Notes: generated by a model from the sequence alone, not told the origin. 45,196 nucleotides of DNA from Actinomycetes bacterium (GCA_030426515.1 JAUHYM010000004.1:1-45196), one strand, 5' to 3'; counted from the first letter of the stretch, positions 18,209 through 27,929 are shown. Made by a program: numbers and translations.

Positions 18209-18250
18209 GGGTCAACAGTTCCACATGTGGCGCTGCTGTGTCGCGCGATG

Positions 18251-19306
18251 TCAGCGGACGTTCGCCCATACAGCGGCGTGGCGCTCGGCGCATCGCTCCC
18301 AAGTGAAAGCGGCGGCGCGCAATCGAGCCCGTGACACCAGTGAGGCGAGGTCCGCGTGCTCCTGGGTCACTTCGAGCGTGCCTGCCAAGATGCCCTCCGC
18401 GGTTGGCGGAACAAGGAAGCCGGCATCGTCGACGACTTCGCGCAGCGCGGTGGTGTCGGCGGCGACGACGGGTACGTGGGCGGCCATCGCCTCGAGCGCG
18501 GGGAGGCCGAAACCCTCGTAGAGAGACGGGATCACGACCGCCTCCGCACCCGCAACGAGGCCCGGCATGTCCTCCGCGGGCAAGCGTCCCGTCATCCGAA
18601 CGCCCTCTACCCCCGCGAACAGCGCAGTTCGGCGCGCGTGCTCGGGGCCGGCGAGAACCAGCGTGAGATCGGGACGCTCAGCCCGGATGCGCGGCCAAGC
18701 TTCCGCGAGAACCTCCAGATTCTTTCGGCGGGACGCGCCGCCAGCATGGAGCAGATACCGAGCGGGGATACCGTGGATGCGGCGCCTATCCTCCGACAGC
18801 GGCGCCGCATCGTAGAATCGCGCGTCCACGCCGTTGGGAATCACAACGGGCTCGCGCACATGCAGAAGGCGGGCAACCTCTTCGGCCGAGAACTCCGAGA
18901 CGCAGATCACAGCGGCTGCGCGCCGTGCCTCCTCTGCCGCCGCAGGAACAGGTGGCGATTCGTCGCTGAATCGCCACGCGACCGTGTCATGGATCGTGAC
19001 CACGTCACGAGTTGGATGAGGGGGAAGCTCCAGGTTCATACGGTGGCTGACAGCATCGCCGGCGTACAGCCCGCGCGCGAGGAGTCGGCGGACGCCCGAC
19101 GAGGCGGCGGCAACCCGCGATAAGGGCAGACGGCGGTTGCCATCGAGAGGCGAGCGGAGCGAACGGACGCGTAGCGAGCGGACAGTCCACTCTCCCCCTG
19201 CGTGCGCCAGCGCGCGTGGCGCCTGCGCGCGGATCTTCTCTTGATACGCCTCTGCTCCCATCGGGTTCGAGGTCGCGATCGATGCGAGAGTCAGACGTGC
19301 CGCCAC
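18251..19306 (-). CDS. Family 4 glycosyltransferase
   Basis: GTG start at 19306 preceded by GAGGAGGA; LHAGGASRRKNLEVL; IPSLYEGFGLPALEAMAAHVPVVA. Confidence 0.9.
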   Translation of the reverse strand: MAARLTLASIATSNPMGAEAYQEKIRAQAPRALAHAGGEWTVRSLRVRSLRSPLDGNRRLPLSRVAAASSGVRRLLARGLYAGDAVSHRMNLELPPHPTRDVVTIHDTVAWRFSDESPPVPAAAEEARRAAAVICVSEFSAEEVARLLHVREPVVIPNGVDARFYDAAPLSEDRRRIHGIPARYLLHAGGASRRKNLEVLAEAWPRIRAERPDLTLVLAGPEHARRTALFAGVEGVRMTGRLPAEDMPGLVAGAEAVVIPSLYEGFGLPALEAMAAHVPVVAADTTALREVVDDAGFLVPPTAEGILAGTLEVTQEHADLASLVSRARLRAAAFTWERCAERHAAVWANVR

Positions 19307-19396
19307 ATGTCCTCCTCGCCGCAGTCGTTTCACGGTACCGCAGCGTACAAACACCGCGGTGGAGCTCTGGTTGAATTGAGTAGTGGTCGTTGACTC

Positions 19397-20245
19397 ATGA
19401 AGTACCATCATCCGATTCGGCGGAGGGCGCGCGCATCGATGCGTTTCCTTGAGGCCGCCGCGCGACCACCAGTGTGGAGGCGGAAGGCAGTCGTCCCCAC
19501 CTACTGGTGGGATGGTCACCCGAACTTCGGTGACGGCCTAACGCCTTGGCTGCTTCCGCGATACGGAATCATCCCCGTCCACAGGCTCGCGGGTCGAGCC
19601 CGTTTGGCCGGGGTGGGGAGCATCATTGAGTTCCTGCCGACGGACTACACCGGCGCAATCTGGGGGAGTGGGCTAATTAGGGACGTCCGCTTCTCGCTCC
19701 TGCACGCCGAGGTGCTCGCCGTACGCGGCCCGCTCACAAGGGAGCGGATTGGCGCGCCACCAGACGTACCCCTCGGAGACCCAGGGCTCCTGGTGTCCCG
19801 CTGGCTAGAGCCGTCACGTGCGCCCCGCTCGAAGGTGGGGCTTCTCCCCCATGGTCACCACCGCTCGGCCGCGTGGACAGAGCGCGCGATGCGCCGGTTG
19901 GGCGCCGACGCACGCCTCATCAACGTGCACCAGAGCCCAGCGAAGGTCGCCAGGCAGATCTCGGGCTGTAGAACGATCGTCACCAGTTCGCTACATGGTC
20001 TCGTCGTCGCCGACAGCTACGGCATTCCCGCGATATGGACCACGCTCGAACCGGCTCTCGACGGTGGCGAGTTCAAATTTCACGACTACGAGGCGGGCGT
20101 CACGCCCGGTCGAACGCGATTCGTCGACGCGACAAGAGTGCTTTCTGATGCTGAACTCGATGGAGCCTGGTCGCCGCCTCGTGATCACGTCAACTCCATC
20201 TCCGACACGTTGGAGGCGGCCTTGACCTCCTGGGGAAGGCGGTGA
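19397..20245 (+). CDS. Polysaccharide pyruvyl transferase family protein
   Basis: NFGDGLTPWLLPRYGI; AVRGPLTRERIG; TSSLHGLVVADSYGIP. Confidence 0.85.
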   Translation: MKYHHPIRRRARASMRFLEAAARPPVWRRKAVVPTYWWDGHPNFGDGLTPWLLPRYGIIPVHRLAGRARLAGVGSIIEFLPTDYTGAIWGSGLIRDVRFSLLHAEVLAVRGPLTRERIGAPPDVPLGDPGLLVSRWLEPSRAPRSKVGLLPHGHHRSAAWTERAMRRLGADARLINVHQSPAKVARQISGCRTIVTSSLHGLVVADSYGIPAIWTTLEPALDGGEFKFHDYEAGVTPGRTRFVDATRVLSDAELDGAWSPPRDHVNSISDTLEAALTSWGRR

Positions 20246-20312
20246 CGCCAAGGATGTTCGCTCTCGGGCGTCCGGCGCGAGCACCCCGCTCACCAGCCGC
20301 TACCGTGGGAAG

Positions 20313-21170
20313 ATGACTCGGGTCGCACGGATAGCGAAGTCGATGGCGAGCCGGCTGGGGCGGATTCGCGGCGACAACCCGGTTGACGAGTTCGTTCGGA
20401 AGGCAAAGGCGCGCGTGGAGAGTCGACTCTCCCCTTCCGATTTCTGGTACGGGCGGTATGCGCATACTTTCCTGGAACGGCGCCCACCCGAAGATGACGG
20501 AGAGTCCTCGCTTCCCCGCGTGATCTGGTGTTTCTGGCTGGGTGAGAACGAAATGTCGCCGGACCGGAAGCGGGGCCTCGCGTCCATTAGGGAGCTGAAC
20601 GGGAACCTCCGAGTCGAGCTAGTCACCCCCGATCGACTGAATGACTTCATCCTCCCCGGGTATCCACTGCACGCCGCATATCCGCTTCTTTCTCTCAATC
20701 ATCAGTCCGACTACCTCCGGGCCTACTTCCTCCACCACTACGGCGGCGGTTACACAGATATCAAGACGCTCGTTGGGCCGTGGGCGCCGGCATTCGACAG
20801 ACTTGAGCACTCGGACTACTGGCTCCTCGGCAAGCCACTGACGGACCCGAAGTGGGCGGGTATCACTTGGGGCACCCTTCAGCAGCACCTGAAGCGCTAC
20901 TATCGCTTGGTCGTCTTCGGCAGTGTGCTGATTTCGAGGTCGCGCACGCCGCTCACGGGGGAGTGGATTCGTGAAGTCGACCGGTTGCTCGACTACTTTG
21001 AACCTGCCCTGCGGGAAGCCCCCGGTGACATGCAAGGCAGCAACGCTGGGTACCCGATCCGCTGGATGGGGCTGCAGGGTGCGGTGCTGCAACCGCTGTG
21101 TCTGAAGCATCAGGACCGCATCATGCTCGACGAGTCCATCTCATGGGACGAGAACGTGAGCTACCGTTGA
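20313..21170 (+). CDS. Capsular polysaccharide synthesis / OCH1-GT32-like glycosyltransferase
   Basis: RVIWCFWLGENEMSP; NHQSDYLRAYFLHHYGGGYTDIKTL with DxD-like motif. Confidence 0.82.
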   Translation: MTRVARIAKSMASRLGRIRGDNPVDEFVRKAKARVESRLSPSDFWYGRYAHTFLERRPPEDDGESSLPRVIWCFWLGENEMSPDRKRGLASIRELNGNLRVELVTPDRLNDFILPGYPLHAAYPLLSLNHQSDYLRAYFLHHYGGGYTDIKTLVGPWAPAFDRLEHSDYWLLGKPLTDPKWAGITWGTLQQHLKRYYRLVVFGSVLISRSRTPLTGEWIREVDRLLDYFEPALREAPGDMQGSNAGYPIRWMGLQGAVLQPLCLKHQDRIMLDESISWDENVSYR

Positions 21171-22243
21171 TGTTGGGTGCGCGAACGGACTTCGCTCTGC
21201 TTCGTTACTCGACGTGGAATCTCGGTGACGAGATCCAGAGCGTCGCCGCGCGGCAGTTTCTTCCAAGGGTCGATCGCTTCGTCGATCGGGATCGCATTGG
21301 ATCCGAGACAGCAAGGCTGCCCAACCGCACAAGGCTCATCATGAATGGGTGGTGGATGCATGGCGGAGACTGGCCGCCAGACAGCGAACGACTAGATGCG
21401 CTTGTGACCTCTGTGTTTCTCGAAACGAGACATGAGGCACCGCGAAACGCCTTCCTGAGCCCCGCGGGAATTGACTTTTTGCGGTCGAACGGACCAATCG
21501 GCGCGCGAGACCGGGCGACAATGTCCTTCCTCACCGCGCACGGCATTCCCGCGTACTTCTCGGGATGTCTGACGCTTACGCTCCACCGCGACCCTCAAGC
21601 GACGATTCAGGACTACGTCGTCGCGGTCGACCTTCCACCCGCCGCTCTGAGTTCGTTGAGGGCGAGGACCGCTCGGCCTGTCGTGGCGCTATCGTCCTAC
21701 CACGAACCTTCGATGTCGATGGGTGACCGCTTCACGTTGGCGGAGCTACACCTGCTGTTCCTTCAGAGCGCCGCGTGCGTGGTCACGACCAGACTCCATG
21801 CGTTCTTGCCGTCACTCGCGCTCGAGACCCCTGTGCTGCTCGTGACCTCAGACGGAACGTACGACCCAAGCCGATTCGGTGGACTGTCCGATCTGGGAAG
21901 CAGCTGCTCGCCAGGGGAATTCATCGGACGCTCGGTTGACTTCGACATCGATGATCCGCCCCCCAACCCACAGCGGCATCTCGGATTGCGTGAATCGCTC
22001 ATCTCGCAGTGCGCGGTCTTCACCGGGCAGCGACCTACGGCCCCGGCGGTGGCTCGAAGGCTGACGGAGCCGAAGCTAATGGCTGATCTCGCAGGCTTGC
22101 TCGGCAATCAAGTCATGCGGGCGCGAGAAGGGCGCGAGTTCCGCGACTCCATGACGCCGGCGAGTCTTCGCGCTCGAGTGAGGGCCGCGCTTCGGCTGCT
22201 GCTCGGACGAATTGACGGCCTCTCAGACGGTGGTTCCGAGTAA
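21170..22243 (+). CDS. Polysaccharide pyruvyl transferase family protein
   Basis: ALLRYSTWNLGDEIQSVAARQFLP; GARDRATMSFL; VTTRLHAFLPSLALETPVLLV; TGATG overlap with upstream CDS. Confidence 0.82.
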   Translation: MLGARTDFALLRYSTWNLGDEIQSVAARQFLPRVDRFVDRDRIGSETARLPNRTRLIMNGWWMHGGDWPPDSERLDALVTSVFLETRHEAPRNAFLSPAGIDFLRSNGPIGARDRATMSFLTAHGIPAYFSGCLTLTLHRDPQATIQDYVVAVDLPPAALSSLRARTARPVVALSSYHEPSMSMGDRFTLAELHLLFLQSAACVVTTRLHAFLPSLALETPVLLVTSDGTYDPSRFGGLSDLGSSCSPGEFIGRSVDFDIDDPPPNPQRHLGLRESLISQCAVFTGQRPTAPAVARRLTEPKLMADLAGLLGNQVMRAREGREFRDSMTPASLRARVRAALRLLLGRIDGLSDGGSE

Positions 22244-22252
22244 GCAACCGTT

Positions 22253-23236
22253 TCACCGCCGCGTGCGCGCATCGAGGTGATCCAGGAGGTCTGCGCTCAT
22301 GGTGCAATCCACCTTGCGGGCGAATGGTGCTCCAGACCCAAGGATCTCACCAAGGTCGTCCATCGTGAGGACTCGCACATCCTCAGGATCTGCCTTCGCT
22401 GGCAGCGTCATGCTGACGGGAGGCAAGCTGCTCGGGCGCGACCTCCAGGTGAGCGGAGTGACGATTGCCGACTCGTCCGGGATGATTGACCTGCGGTAGA
22501 CCTTGACCAACGGCGAGCTCGGCGCCAGGTCTTGGTCGAGCAGTGGATCTAGCTCCCTGCGGCGTACAGCGAACCACTGCGAGCCGTAGTAGCAGGGGTG
22601 CTCGATGCTGAATGGCGAAGGCCAGCGACGAACGCCGTAGTAGCGGCCGCGCCCGCGCCCGACAACCCTGCCGTTGATCAACGGAGCTGTGCGAGACAAC
22701 ACGCGTCTTCGCAGGGTGCGCGCCCTGCGCCAGCCGCGGAGACGCTTGTGTCCGCTTCGTGCGAGCAGCAGCGCGACGGGAGTTTGGAACCAGAGGTAGT
22801 CGTAGCGAGTTAGTCGATCGTCTCCCTCGGGTGGGTGTCCCCAACGTTGGCGGTAGACGAGCGCCTTCGATGTCCCGACCCAGCTCGGCGCCTTCATCAC
22901 CTCGGACTCCCAGTCCATGAGCTGGCGAACAGGATAGTCGGCGCCCGAGACGACGGCGACCATGTCCGGGTCTACCCAGGAGCGAGCCTCGCGAAGTGCC
23001 CGTAGGGTTGCCTCGACAAGCTCCCAGGAACCCCAATCAGTCGCTAGACCATGTGCGACAAACTTCACACGCTCGCTCGACGGCGGCCGCCGATCGTTTG
23101 TCTCGCGGCTGTCATGGTAGACGAGAACATATGAGTGCTCACTTGATGCGCGGATGGCGTCGGTCAGCCGGACAACGGGTGCCCAGTCGCCGTGGCTGAG
23201 TACTACGTATGCGGCGCGAACGGACGTGCTACTCAC
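22253..23236 (-). CDS. Core-2/I-branching (GT14-like) glycosyltransferase
   Basis: AYVVLSHGDWAPVVRLTDAI; VVSGADYPVRQL; YYGSQWFAVRRREL; IIPDESAIVTPL. Confidence 0.82.
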   Translation of the reverse strand: MSSTSVRAAYVVLSHGDWAPVVRLTDAIRASSEHSYVLVYHDSRETNDRRPPSSERVKFVAHGLATDWGSWELVEATLRALREARSWVDPDMVAVVSGADYPVRQLMDWESEVMKAPSWVGTSKALVYRQRWGHPPEGDDRLTRYDYLWFQTPVALLLARSGHKRLRGWRRARTLRRRVLSRTAPLINGRVVGRGRGRYYGVRRWPSPFSIEHPCYYGSQWFAVRRRELDPLLDQDLAPSSPLVKVYRRSIIPDESAIVTPLTWRSRPSSLPPVSMTLPAKADPEDVRVLTMDDLGEILGSGAPFARKVDCTMSADLLDHLDARTRR

Positions 23237-23299
23237 GACGCCACTCTAGGGGTCGCCAGCCGACGCGGCGCTGGCGAACCGCTCGCGTAGGCTGGAGCG

Positions 23300-24328
23300 A
23301 TGCTGGCACTGTCTTACGACGTCGTCATCCCGACGCGCGGACAGGCGCTTGATCACCTGCGAGCGACCGTCGACTCGGTGCTTGCGCAGACCGTGCCTCC
23401 AGCGCGAGTCATAGTCGTCGTGGATGGTCGTAAGGAAGCAGAGGGGGCTGTGAAGGCCGTGTCGCCCACAGCTACGGTGTTGTGTCTACCTGAACCGGGC
23501 GGCGCGGCGGTGGCACGCCAGGCCGGAATCGCGGCGGCAACCGCTGAATGGGTGTGCTTCGTTGACGACGACGATCTGTGGCGCCCGGTCAAGATGCAGG
23601 TCACTGCCGAGTACCTGAGTCGGCACCCGGAGTGCGCTGCTGTTCGCGGGTCGTTCTTCCTCTTCTGCGCGCCCGCCTCCGCGTCGGATGAAATCAACGG
23701 GCAACAGGTCGACTTTCGGGCTACGAGCCTTCCGGAGCTTGAACGCGCTGCGGCGGGGGCGACACCATGCAATGACTTCTCGTACCTGGACATCGAGGGA
23801 GACAGTCTCGCGTTGCTCCTTGAGCGGAATCGCAGTGTCATCGGTACCACGTGTGTGCGTAGGGCCGTGCTTGAGTCGTTACCGGCGGTTCCCCCTCGAA
23901 CGCACCCGGGGGACGATCATCTGCTCGCGTGCTTTATCGCGGCTCGCACGGAGTTCCACCTTATCGATCAGCCGCTGATGTACTACCGACTACACGCACA
24001 GCAGAGCACCCGAACTGCAGGGTCCGGCGCTGCGCGCAACATCATTCGATCTCGGGTGCTCGCGTGGGAGTACTGTGGGCCGGCCGTCGATCGCGACCTC
24101 GAATCGTACGGCCCAACGTATCGCCGCGAGTTCCGTGGACTGATCTGGCTGCTTGTGCGGCGCCGTAGGTTGGTGGAAGCGGTCGACGCGTACCGCGCGT
24201 TGGTGCCACTACTTCCTCGCCTTCGAGACCGGCTTGCGGTGCTCGTACCCGAGCCGCTGGCGTGGCGGTGGAGAAAGTTCGTCCGGACAGTTCTAAGGCG
24301 CGATTCCCATGGGGAAACGGTGCGATGA
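23300..24328 (+). CDS. Family 2 glycosyltransferase
   Basis: YDVVIPTRGQALDHLRATVDSVLAQTVPPARVIVVVDG; VCFVDDDDLW. Confidence 0.9.
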   Translation: MLALSYDVVIPTRGQALDHLRATVDSVLAQTVPPARVIVVVDGRKEAEGAVKAVSPTATVLCLPEPGGAAVARQAGIAAATAEWVCFVDDDDLWRPVKMQVTAEYLSRHPECAAVRGSFFLFCAPASASDEINGQQVDFRATSLPELERAAAGATPCNDFSYLDIEGDSLALLLERNRSVIGTTCVRRAVLESLPAVPPRTHPGDDHLLACFIAARTEFHLIDQPLMYYRLHAQQSTRTAGSGAARNIIRSRVLAWEYCGPAVDRDLESYGPTYRREFRGLIWLLVRRRRLVEAVDAYRALVPLLPRLRDRLAVLVPEPLAWRWRKFVRTVLRRDSHGETVR

Positions 24329-25284
24329 CGCTGACTCAGCCCGCGCCGCAACTCACCGTCTGCGTAGTCACGTACTCCCGCCCTGATTACCTTGCGCGCT
24401 GTCTGTCGTCGTTGCGGAAGAACCTCACCCTTCGCGTTCAGATAGTAGTGGTTGATGCCACCGCGAAGAGCGACCGCGCGGCCGTCGCTGCGAGATTCCC
24501 GGGCATCGAGTATGTCCATGCGCCTCAGTTGGCCGGGTGGATGACTCGGTCGCGAAACAAAGCACTTCTCTACGCGGAAGGTGATGTCATCGCGTTTCTT
24601 GACGACGACGTGGTCATTCGTCGTGGATGGGACGTGGCCGTTCTACGCGCATTTGCGGACTCGACCGTCCAGGCCGTCGGCGGACGAACGTGCAACGATG
24701 TTCCTGGGGATGACACATATGATCGTCCGATCGGTCGACTCCTCGACGATGGAACGCTGACGGCCGGCTTTGGTGTCAGGGGGACTCGCCTCGTCGAGAT
24801 CGACCACGGGATCGGAGCGAACATGTCTTTTCGCCGCGCGATTCTGGCGCAGCTTGGTGGCTTTCGGGACGACTACCCCGGGACAGCAATGCGTGAAGAC
24901 ACCGACATGTTCTTGCGCGTGCGGAGGGCCGGTGGCCGCGTGGTGTTCGCTCCAGACGCCGCCGTGGATCACCTCCCCGCTCCGCACGTCCGTGGGAAGC
25001 GGTTCGACGTTCGCTACGAGCTCTATGGCATTCGAAATCACATGGTGCTACTCGCCCGAGACCAGGGGGCGTCGTCTCCGACTCTTCGGATGTGGGCCGC
25101 CAGCCGGTTCAGGCAAGGAGTATCGCTGCCAACACTCCGCCGCAGGCTCAAGCGACTGGCGATTCTCGCTATCGGCCTGATGTGGGGTAGCTTCGCCGTG
25201 CTTCGGTGCGCGAAGTGGCACCCGCTGCCAGCAGAAAGGAGCGGGCCCTCAGCTCAACGAATCCGTCGCGCGCTCTCGCGGTAG
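24325..25284 (+). CDS. Family 2 glycosyltransferase
   Basis: ATGA overlap with upstream CDS; LTVCVVTYSRPDYLARCLSSL; VIAFLDDDVVIRRGW. Confidence 0.9.
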   Translation: MTLTQPAPQLTVCVVTYSRPDYLARCLSSLRKNLTLRVQIVVVDATAKSDRAAVAARFPGIEYVHAPQLAGWMTRSRNKALLYAEGDVIAFLDDDVVIRRGWDVAVLRAFADSTVQAVGGRTCNDVPGDDTYDRPIGRLLDDGTLTAGFGVRGTRLVEIDHGIGANMSFRRAILAQLGGFRDDYPGTAMREDTDMFLRVRRAGGRVVFAPDAAVDHLPAPHVRGKRFDVRYELYGIRNHMVLLARDQGASSPTLRMWAASRFRQGVSLPTLRRRLKRLAILAIGLMWGSFAVLRCAKWHPLPAERSGPSAQRIRRALSR

Positions 25285-25295
25285 GACATCGGTGG

Positions 25296-27107
25296 TCAGC
25301 GTAGATCCCCAAGCTCGACCAGTCGTGCAAATTCCTCGCTTGACTGGCGTACCTCAGTGAACGTCCCGCGGGCGTTGATGCGACCGTCCTTGAGAAACAC
25401 GAGATCGTCCGCTCCACGGACGGTCGACAGTCGATGGGCGACAATGATCACTGTCAACTGTCCGTGCAGGTCGGCGAGGGTATCCGTAATCTCGCGTTCT
25501 GTCATGTTGTCAAGCGCGGATGTCGCCTCGTCGAGCACGAGTACCGCCGGCCGATGGTACATCGCGCGCGCCAGACCTAACCGCTGGCGTTGTCCGCCTG
25601 ACAAGCGCACCCCCCGTTCGCCGACCACCGTTTCCATACCGTGAGGGAGCTGCGCGACGACATCCGTCAGTCGTGCCATCGATATAACCTCGGCTACACG
25701 GGAACGGTCGATCAGCTGGTCTTGGACGCCGAACGCCACGTTGGCTGCCAACGTGTCGTTAATGAGGAACACGTCTTGCGGAACCACGCCGAGAGATGCG
25801 TACCAGGTCGCCGGATCATCGGTGACCGATCTTCCGCCGCACTCGACTTCGCCAGATGTGGGCGAGACGAGACCGAGGATCAAATCGAGCAGTGTGCTCT
25901 TTCCCGCCCCGCTTGATCCCACAAACGCCACGGTGCTGTGGCGAGCGATCGTAAGGGTGACACCGTGCAGCACTGGCTCTTCGGCATCGGGGTATCGGTA
26001 GGTGACATCCCGCAATGTGATGTCTCCTGAGTATCGTCGCCCATCAGTCGGACGCTCGTCATGAGTGCCCCCGGTGTCCAGTTCAGCCACGGACGCCGAA
26101 ACGATGCGCAGACCCGCCCGGTTTGCGCGGATCGTGGCCATCGACGCTGCAACCCGGTTGAGAGTGGGCAGACCGCGAAGGGAAGCTGCGGCGAAGACAC
26201 CGAGCACGGTGACCGCCTGCCCCGGCGTGCCGGTGTTGAACAGAACGATTGAGATGCCGGCGATCGTCAGAACGAAGCCGATCTCGAGCGCGTGGCGGGG
26301 CGCTTCAGAGACGATGGCCAACATCCGCCCAGCGTGAGCACGACGAAGACGGGCTCGCTTGTATCCCTCAACGAATTGTTGTGCGCTCGACGTCAGCCGC
26401 GCTTCGCGGAACCCGTTGAGACCTGGCATGAGGTAATTCCACGCTTCGAGGCTCGCATCGGCGAGTTCCTCGCCGATCAACGCTTGCTTGTGACGGAGCG
26501 CGCGTTGAAGTCCGAAGACGAAGCAGGCGAAGATGACAACCGTCATCAGCGTCACGAGAGGAGCCGTGATCGCGAGAACGAGGACGATACCGCCGAGCAG
26601 AAGCAAGTCTGTGATGAGGCTGAGCATCGACAAGAGGACGGATGTCGCCTGGGCCGTACTGTCATTGACGTTGCGGTAGACCTCGCTCATGCGCCGAGCG
26701 CGATGGTCGGCGTATGGCGCGAGCATGTACCGCCGCATCAGTTCCGTGGCCGACAACGCCGAGATGCGGGAAGTTCGGCCGATCAGCCACCACTTGAACG
26801 CGATCGTGGCCCCGCTCTTCACGACAAAGAGCAGAGCGATGACGCATGCGATGGTGGGGATGAGAATTGCGGGGTCCGTGGTACCTGCCATCTCTTCGAG
26901 CGCTGAGATAGTTGCGGAACCTCCCGCGGTTCCTGTCGCGAGCTGCGTGAGCGGCACCATCGCAGCGACGCCCAGCATGTCCATGACTGCAAGAACAATC
27001 GAGACGGCGATCGTCGCCGTCAGCCAGCCAGCAGGGCGGGTTCCCGCCATCCGGAGCATGAGTCGCAGGTGCGCGATCATTCCCGGATCGTCGGCTGTCG
27101 TGCCCAT
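25296..27107 (-). CDS. ABC transporter, fused permease and ATPase (PglK/MsbA-like exporter)
   Basis: TM domain plus GSSGAGKST Walker A, LSGGQRQRLGLARAM signature, VLVLDEATSALD Walker B; ATG at 27107. Confidence 0.93.
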   Translation of the reverse strand: MGTTADDPGMIAHLRLMLRMAGTRPAGWLTATIAVSIVLAVMDMLGVAAMVPLTQLATGTAGGSATISALEEMAGTTDPAILIPTIACVIALLFVVKSGATIAFKWWLIGRTSRISALSATELMRRYMLAPYADHRARRMSEVYRNVNDSTAQATSVLLSMLSLITDLLLLGGIVLVLAITAPLVTLMTVVIFACFVFGLQRALRHKQALIGEELADASLEAWNYLMPGLNGFREARLTSSAQQFVEGYKRARLRRAHAGRMLAIVSEAPRHALEIGFVLTIAGISIVLFNTGTPGQAVTVLGVFAAASLRGLPTLNRVAASMATIRANRAGLRIVSASVAELDTGGTHDERPTDGRRYSGDITLRDVTYRYPDAEEPVLHGVTLTIARHSTVAFVGSSGAGKSTLLDLILGLVSPTSGEVECGGRSVTDDPATWYASLGVVPQDVFLINDTLAANVAFGVQDQLIDRSRVAEVISMARLTDVVAQLPHGMETVVGERGVRLSGGQRQRLGLARAMYHRPAVLVLDEATSALDNMTEREITDTLADLHGQLTVIIVAHRLSTVRGADDLVFLKDGRINARGTFTEVRQSSEEFARLVELGDLR

Positions 27108-27250
27108 GCTCACCTCCCCCGTGGCGGCGCGAGAGCCACCGCGCCACACCGATCCTACGTGGCGCGCGATGCCCTGCCGTGGGCCGCCGATCGTGACAAT
27201 TGTGTAAAGCGCTGTTGGATCGGGTATGGAATCCATTAGCATGGGGTTTC

Positions 27251-27268
27251 GTCCCGTCGCGACGGGAC
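27251..27268. repeat. Perfect 18-bp palindrome upstream of the Tat-signal protein gene
   Basis: GTCCCGTCGCGACGGGAC equals its own reverse complement. Confidence 0.9.
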
Positions 27269-27270
27269 AC

Positions 27271-27307
27271 GCTGTGCGGTCTGGGGAGAGCCGCACCAGC
27301 GCACAGC
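27271..27307 (+). promoter_or_regulatory. Potential 5'-leader stem-loop of the Tat-signal protein gene
   Basis: GCTGTGCG (27271-27278) complementary to CGCACAGC (27300-27307), 21-nt loop, just upstream of AGGAGG (27331-27336) and GTG 27345. Confidence 0.55.
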
Positions 27308-27344
27308 ACTCCCCTCCACACGGAAACTTCAGGAGGGTTCCACC

Positions 27345-27893
27345 GTGAGCGAGAACAACGAGGTTGCGCCCGAGCAGCCCTCGGGCATCAGCCGCCGCAC
27401 TGTCACCAAGGCCATGGCGTGGGCCGTTCCCGCCATCGCCGTCGCTGCACCTGTACCCGCGTTCGCGGCGTCTGGGCCCAAGCCCATCGTCTCGGTGGGT
27501 ACTGCGTGCAAGAATCCGGGTGGCAGTTGCCATGTCGACGTGCTCAAGTTCGGCTACTCGGTACCAGTGACGCTCATCAACAACAGCAGCGAGGACATCT
27601 GGATCGGGACGCCACAGGTTGTGGCACAGAGCCCGTCCACACCAGTGTTCACGGGGGCCCTGTATCCAGCGGGGGCAGATTACCTCCCTGCGAGCGGCGG
27701 CACACTTCTCGTCTACTTTGTCGCACAGTCCACCAACAGTGCGAACATACAGAACGGATCCATCACGTTCGAGGTTGATTGGTTCCACGACGCGGCGAAG
27801 ACTGATCCCGACCACCTCGATGACCCGATCGTCGTCACAACCACCTGGGCGGCCACTCCGCCAAGCTGTAACTGCGGTGGTCCGACGCCGTAG
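27345..27893 (+). CDS. Secreted protein with twin-arginine signal
   Basis: SRRTVTKAMAWAVPAIAVAAPVPAFAAS (Tat motif, hydrophobic stretch, AFA-A cleavage); AGGAGG upstream of GTG start. Confidence 0.85.
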   Translation: MSENNEVAPEQPSGISRRTVTKAMAWAVPAIAVAAPVPAFAASGPKPIVSVGTACKNPGGSCHVDVLKFGYSVPVTLINNSSEDIWIGTPQVVAQSPSTPVFTGALYPAGADYLPASGGTLLVYFVAQSTNSANIQNGSITFEVDWFHDAAKTDPDHLDDPIVVTTTWAATPPSCNCGGPTP

Positions 27894-27929
27894 GCGCGCA
27901 GGATGCTCCGGATGCGATTCGCTAGACAG

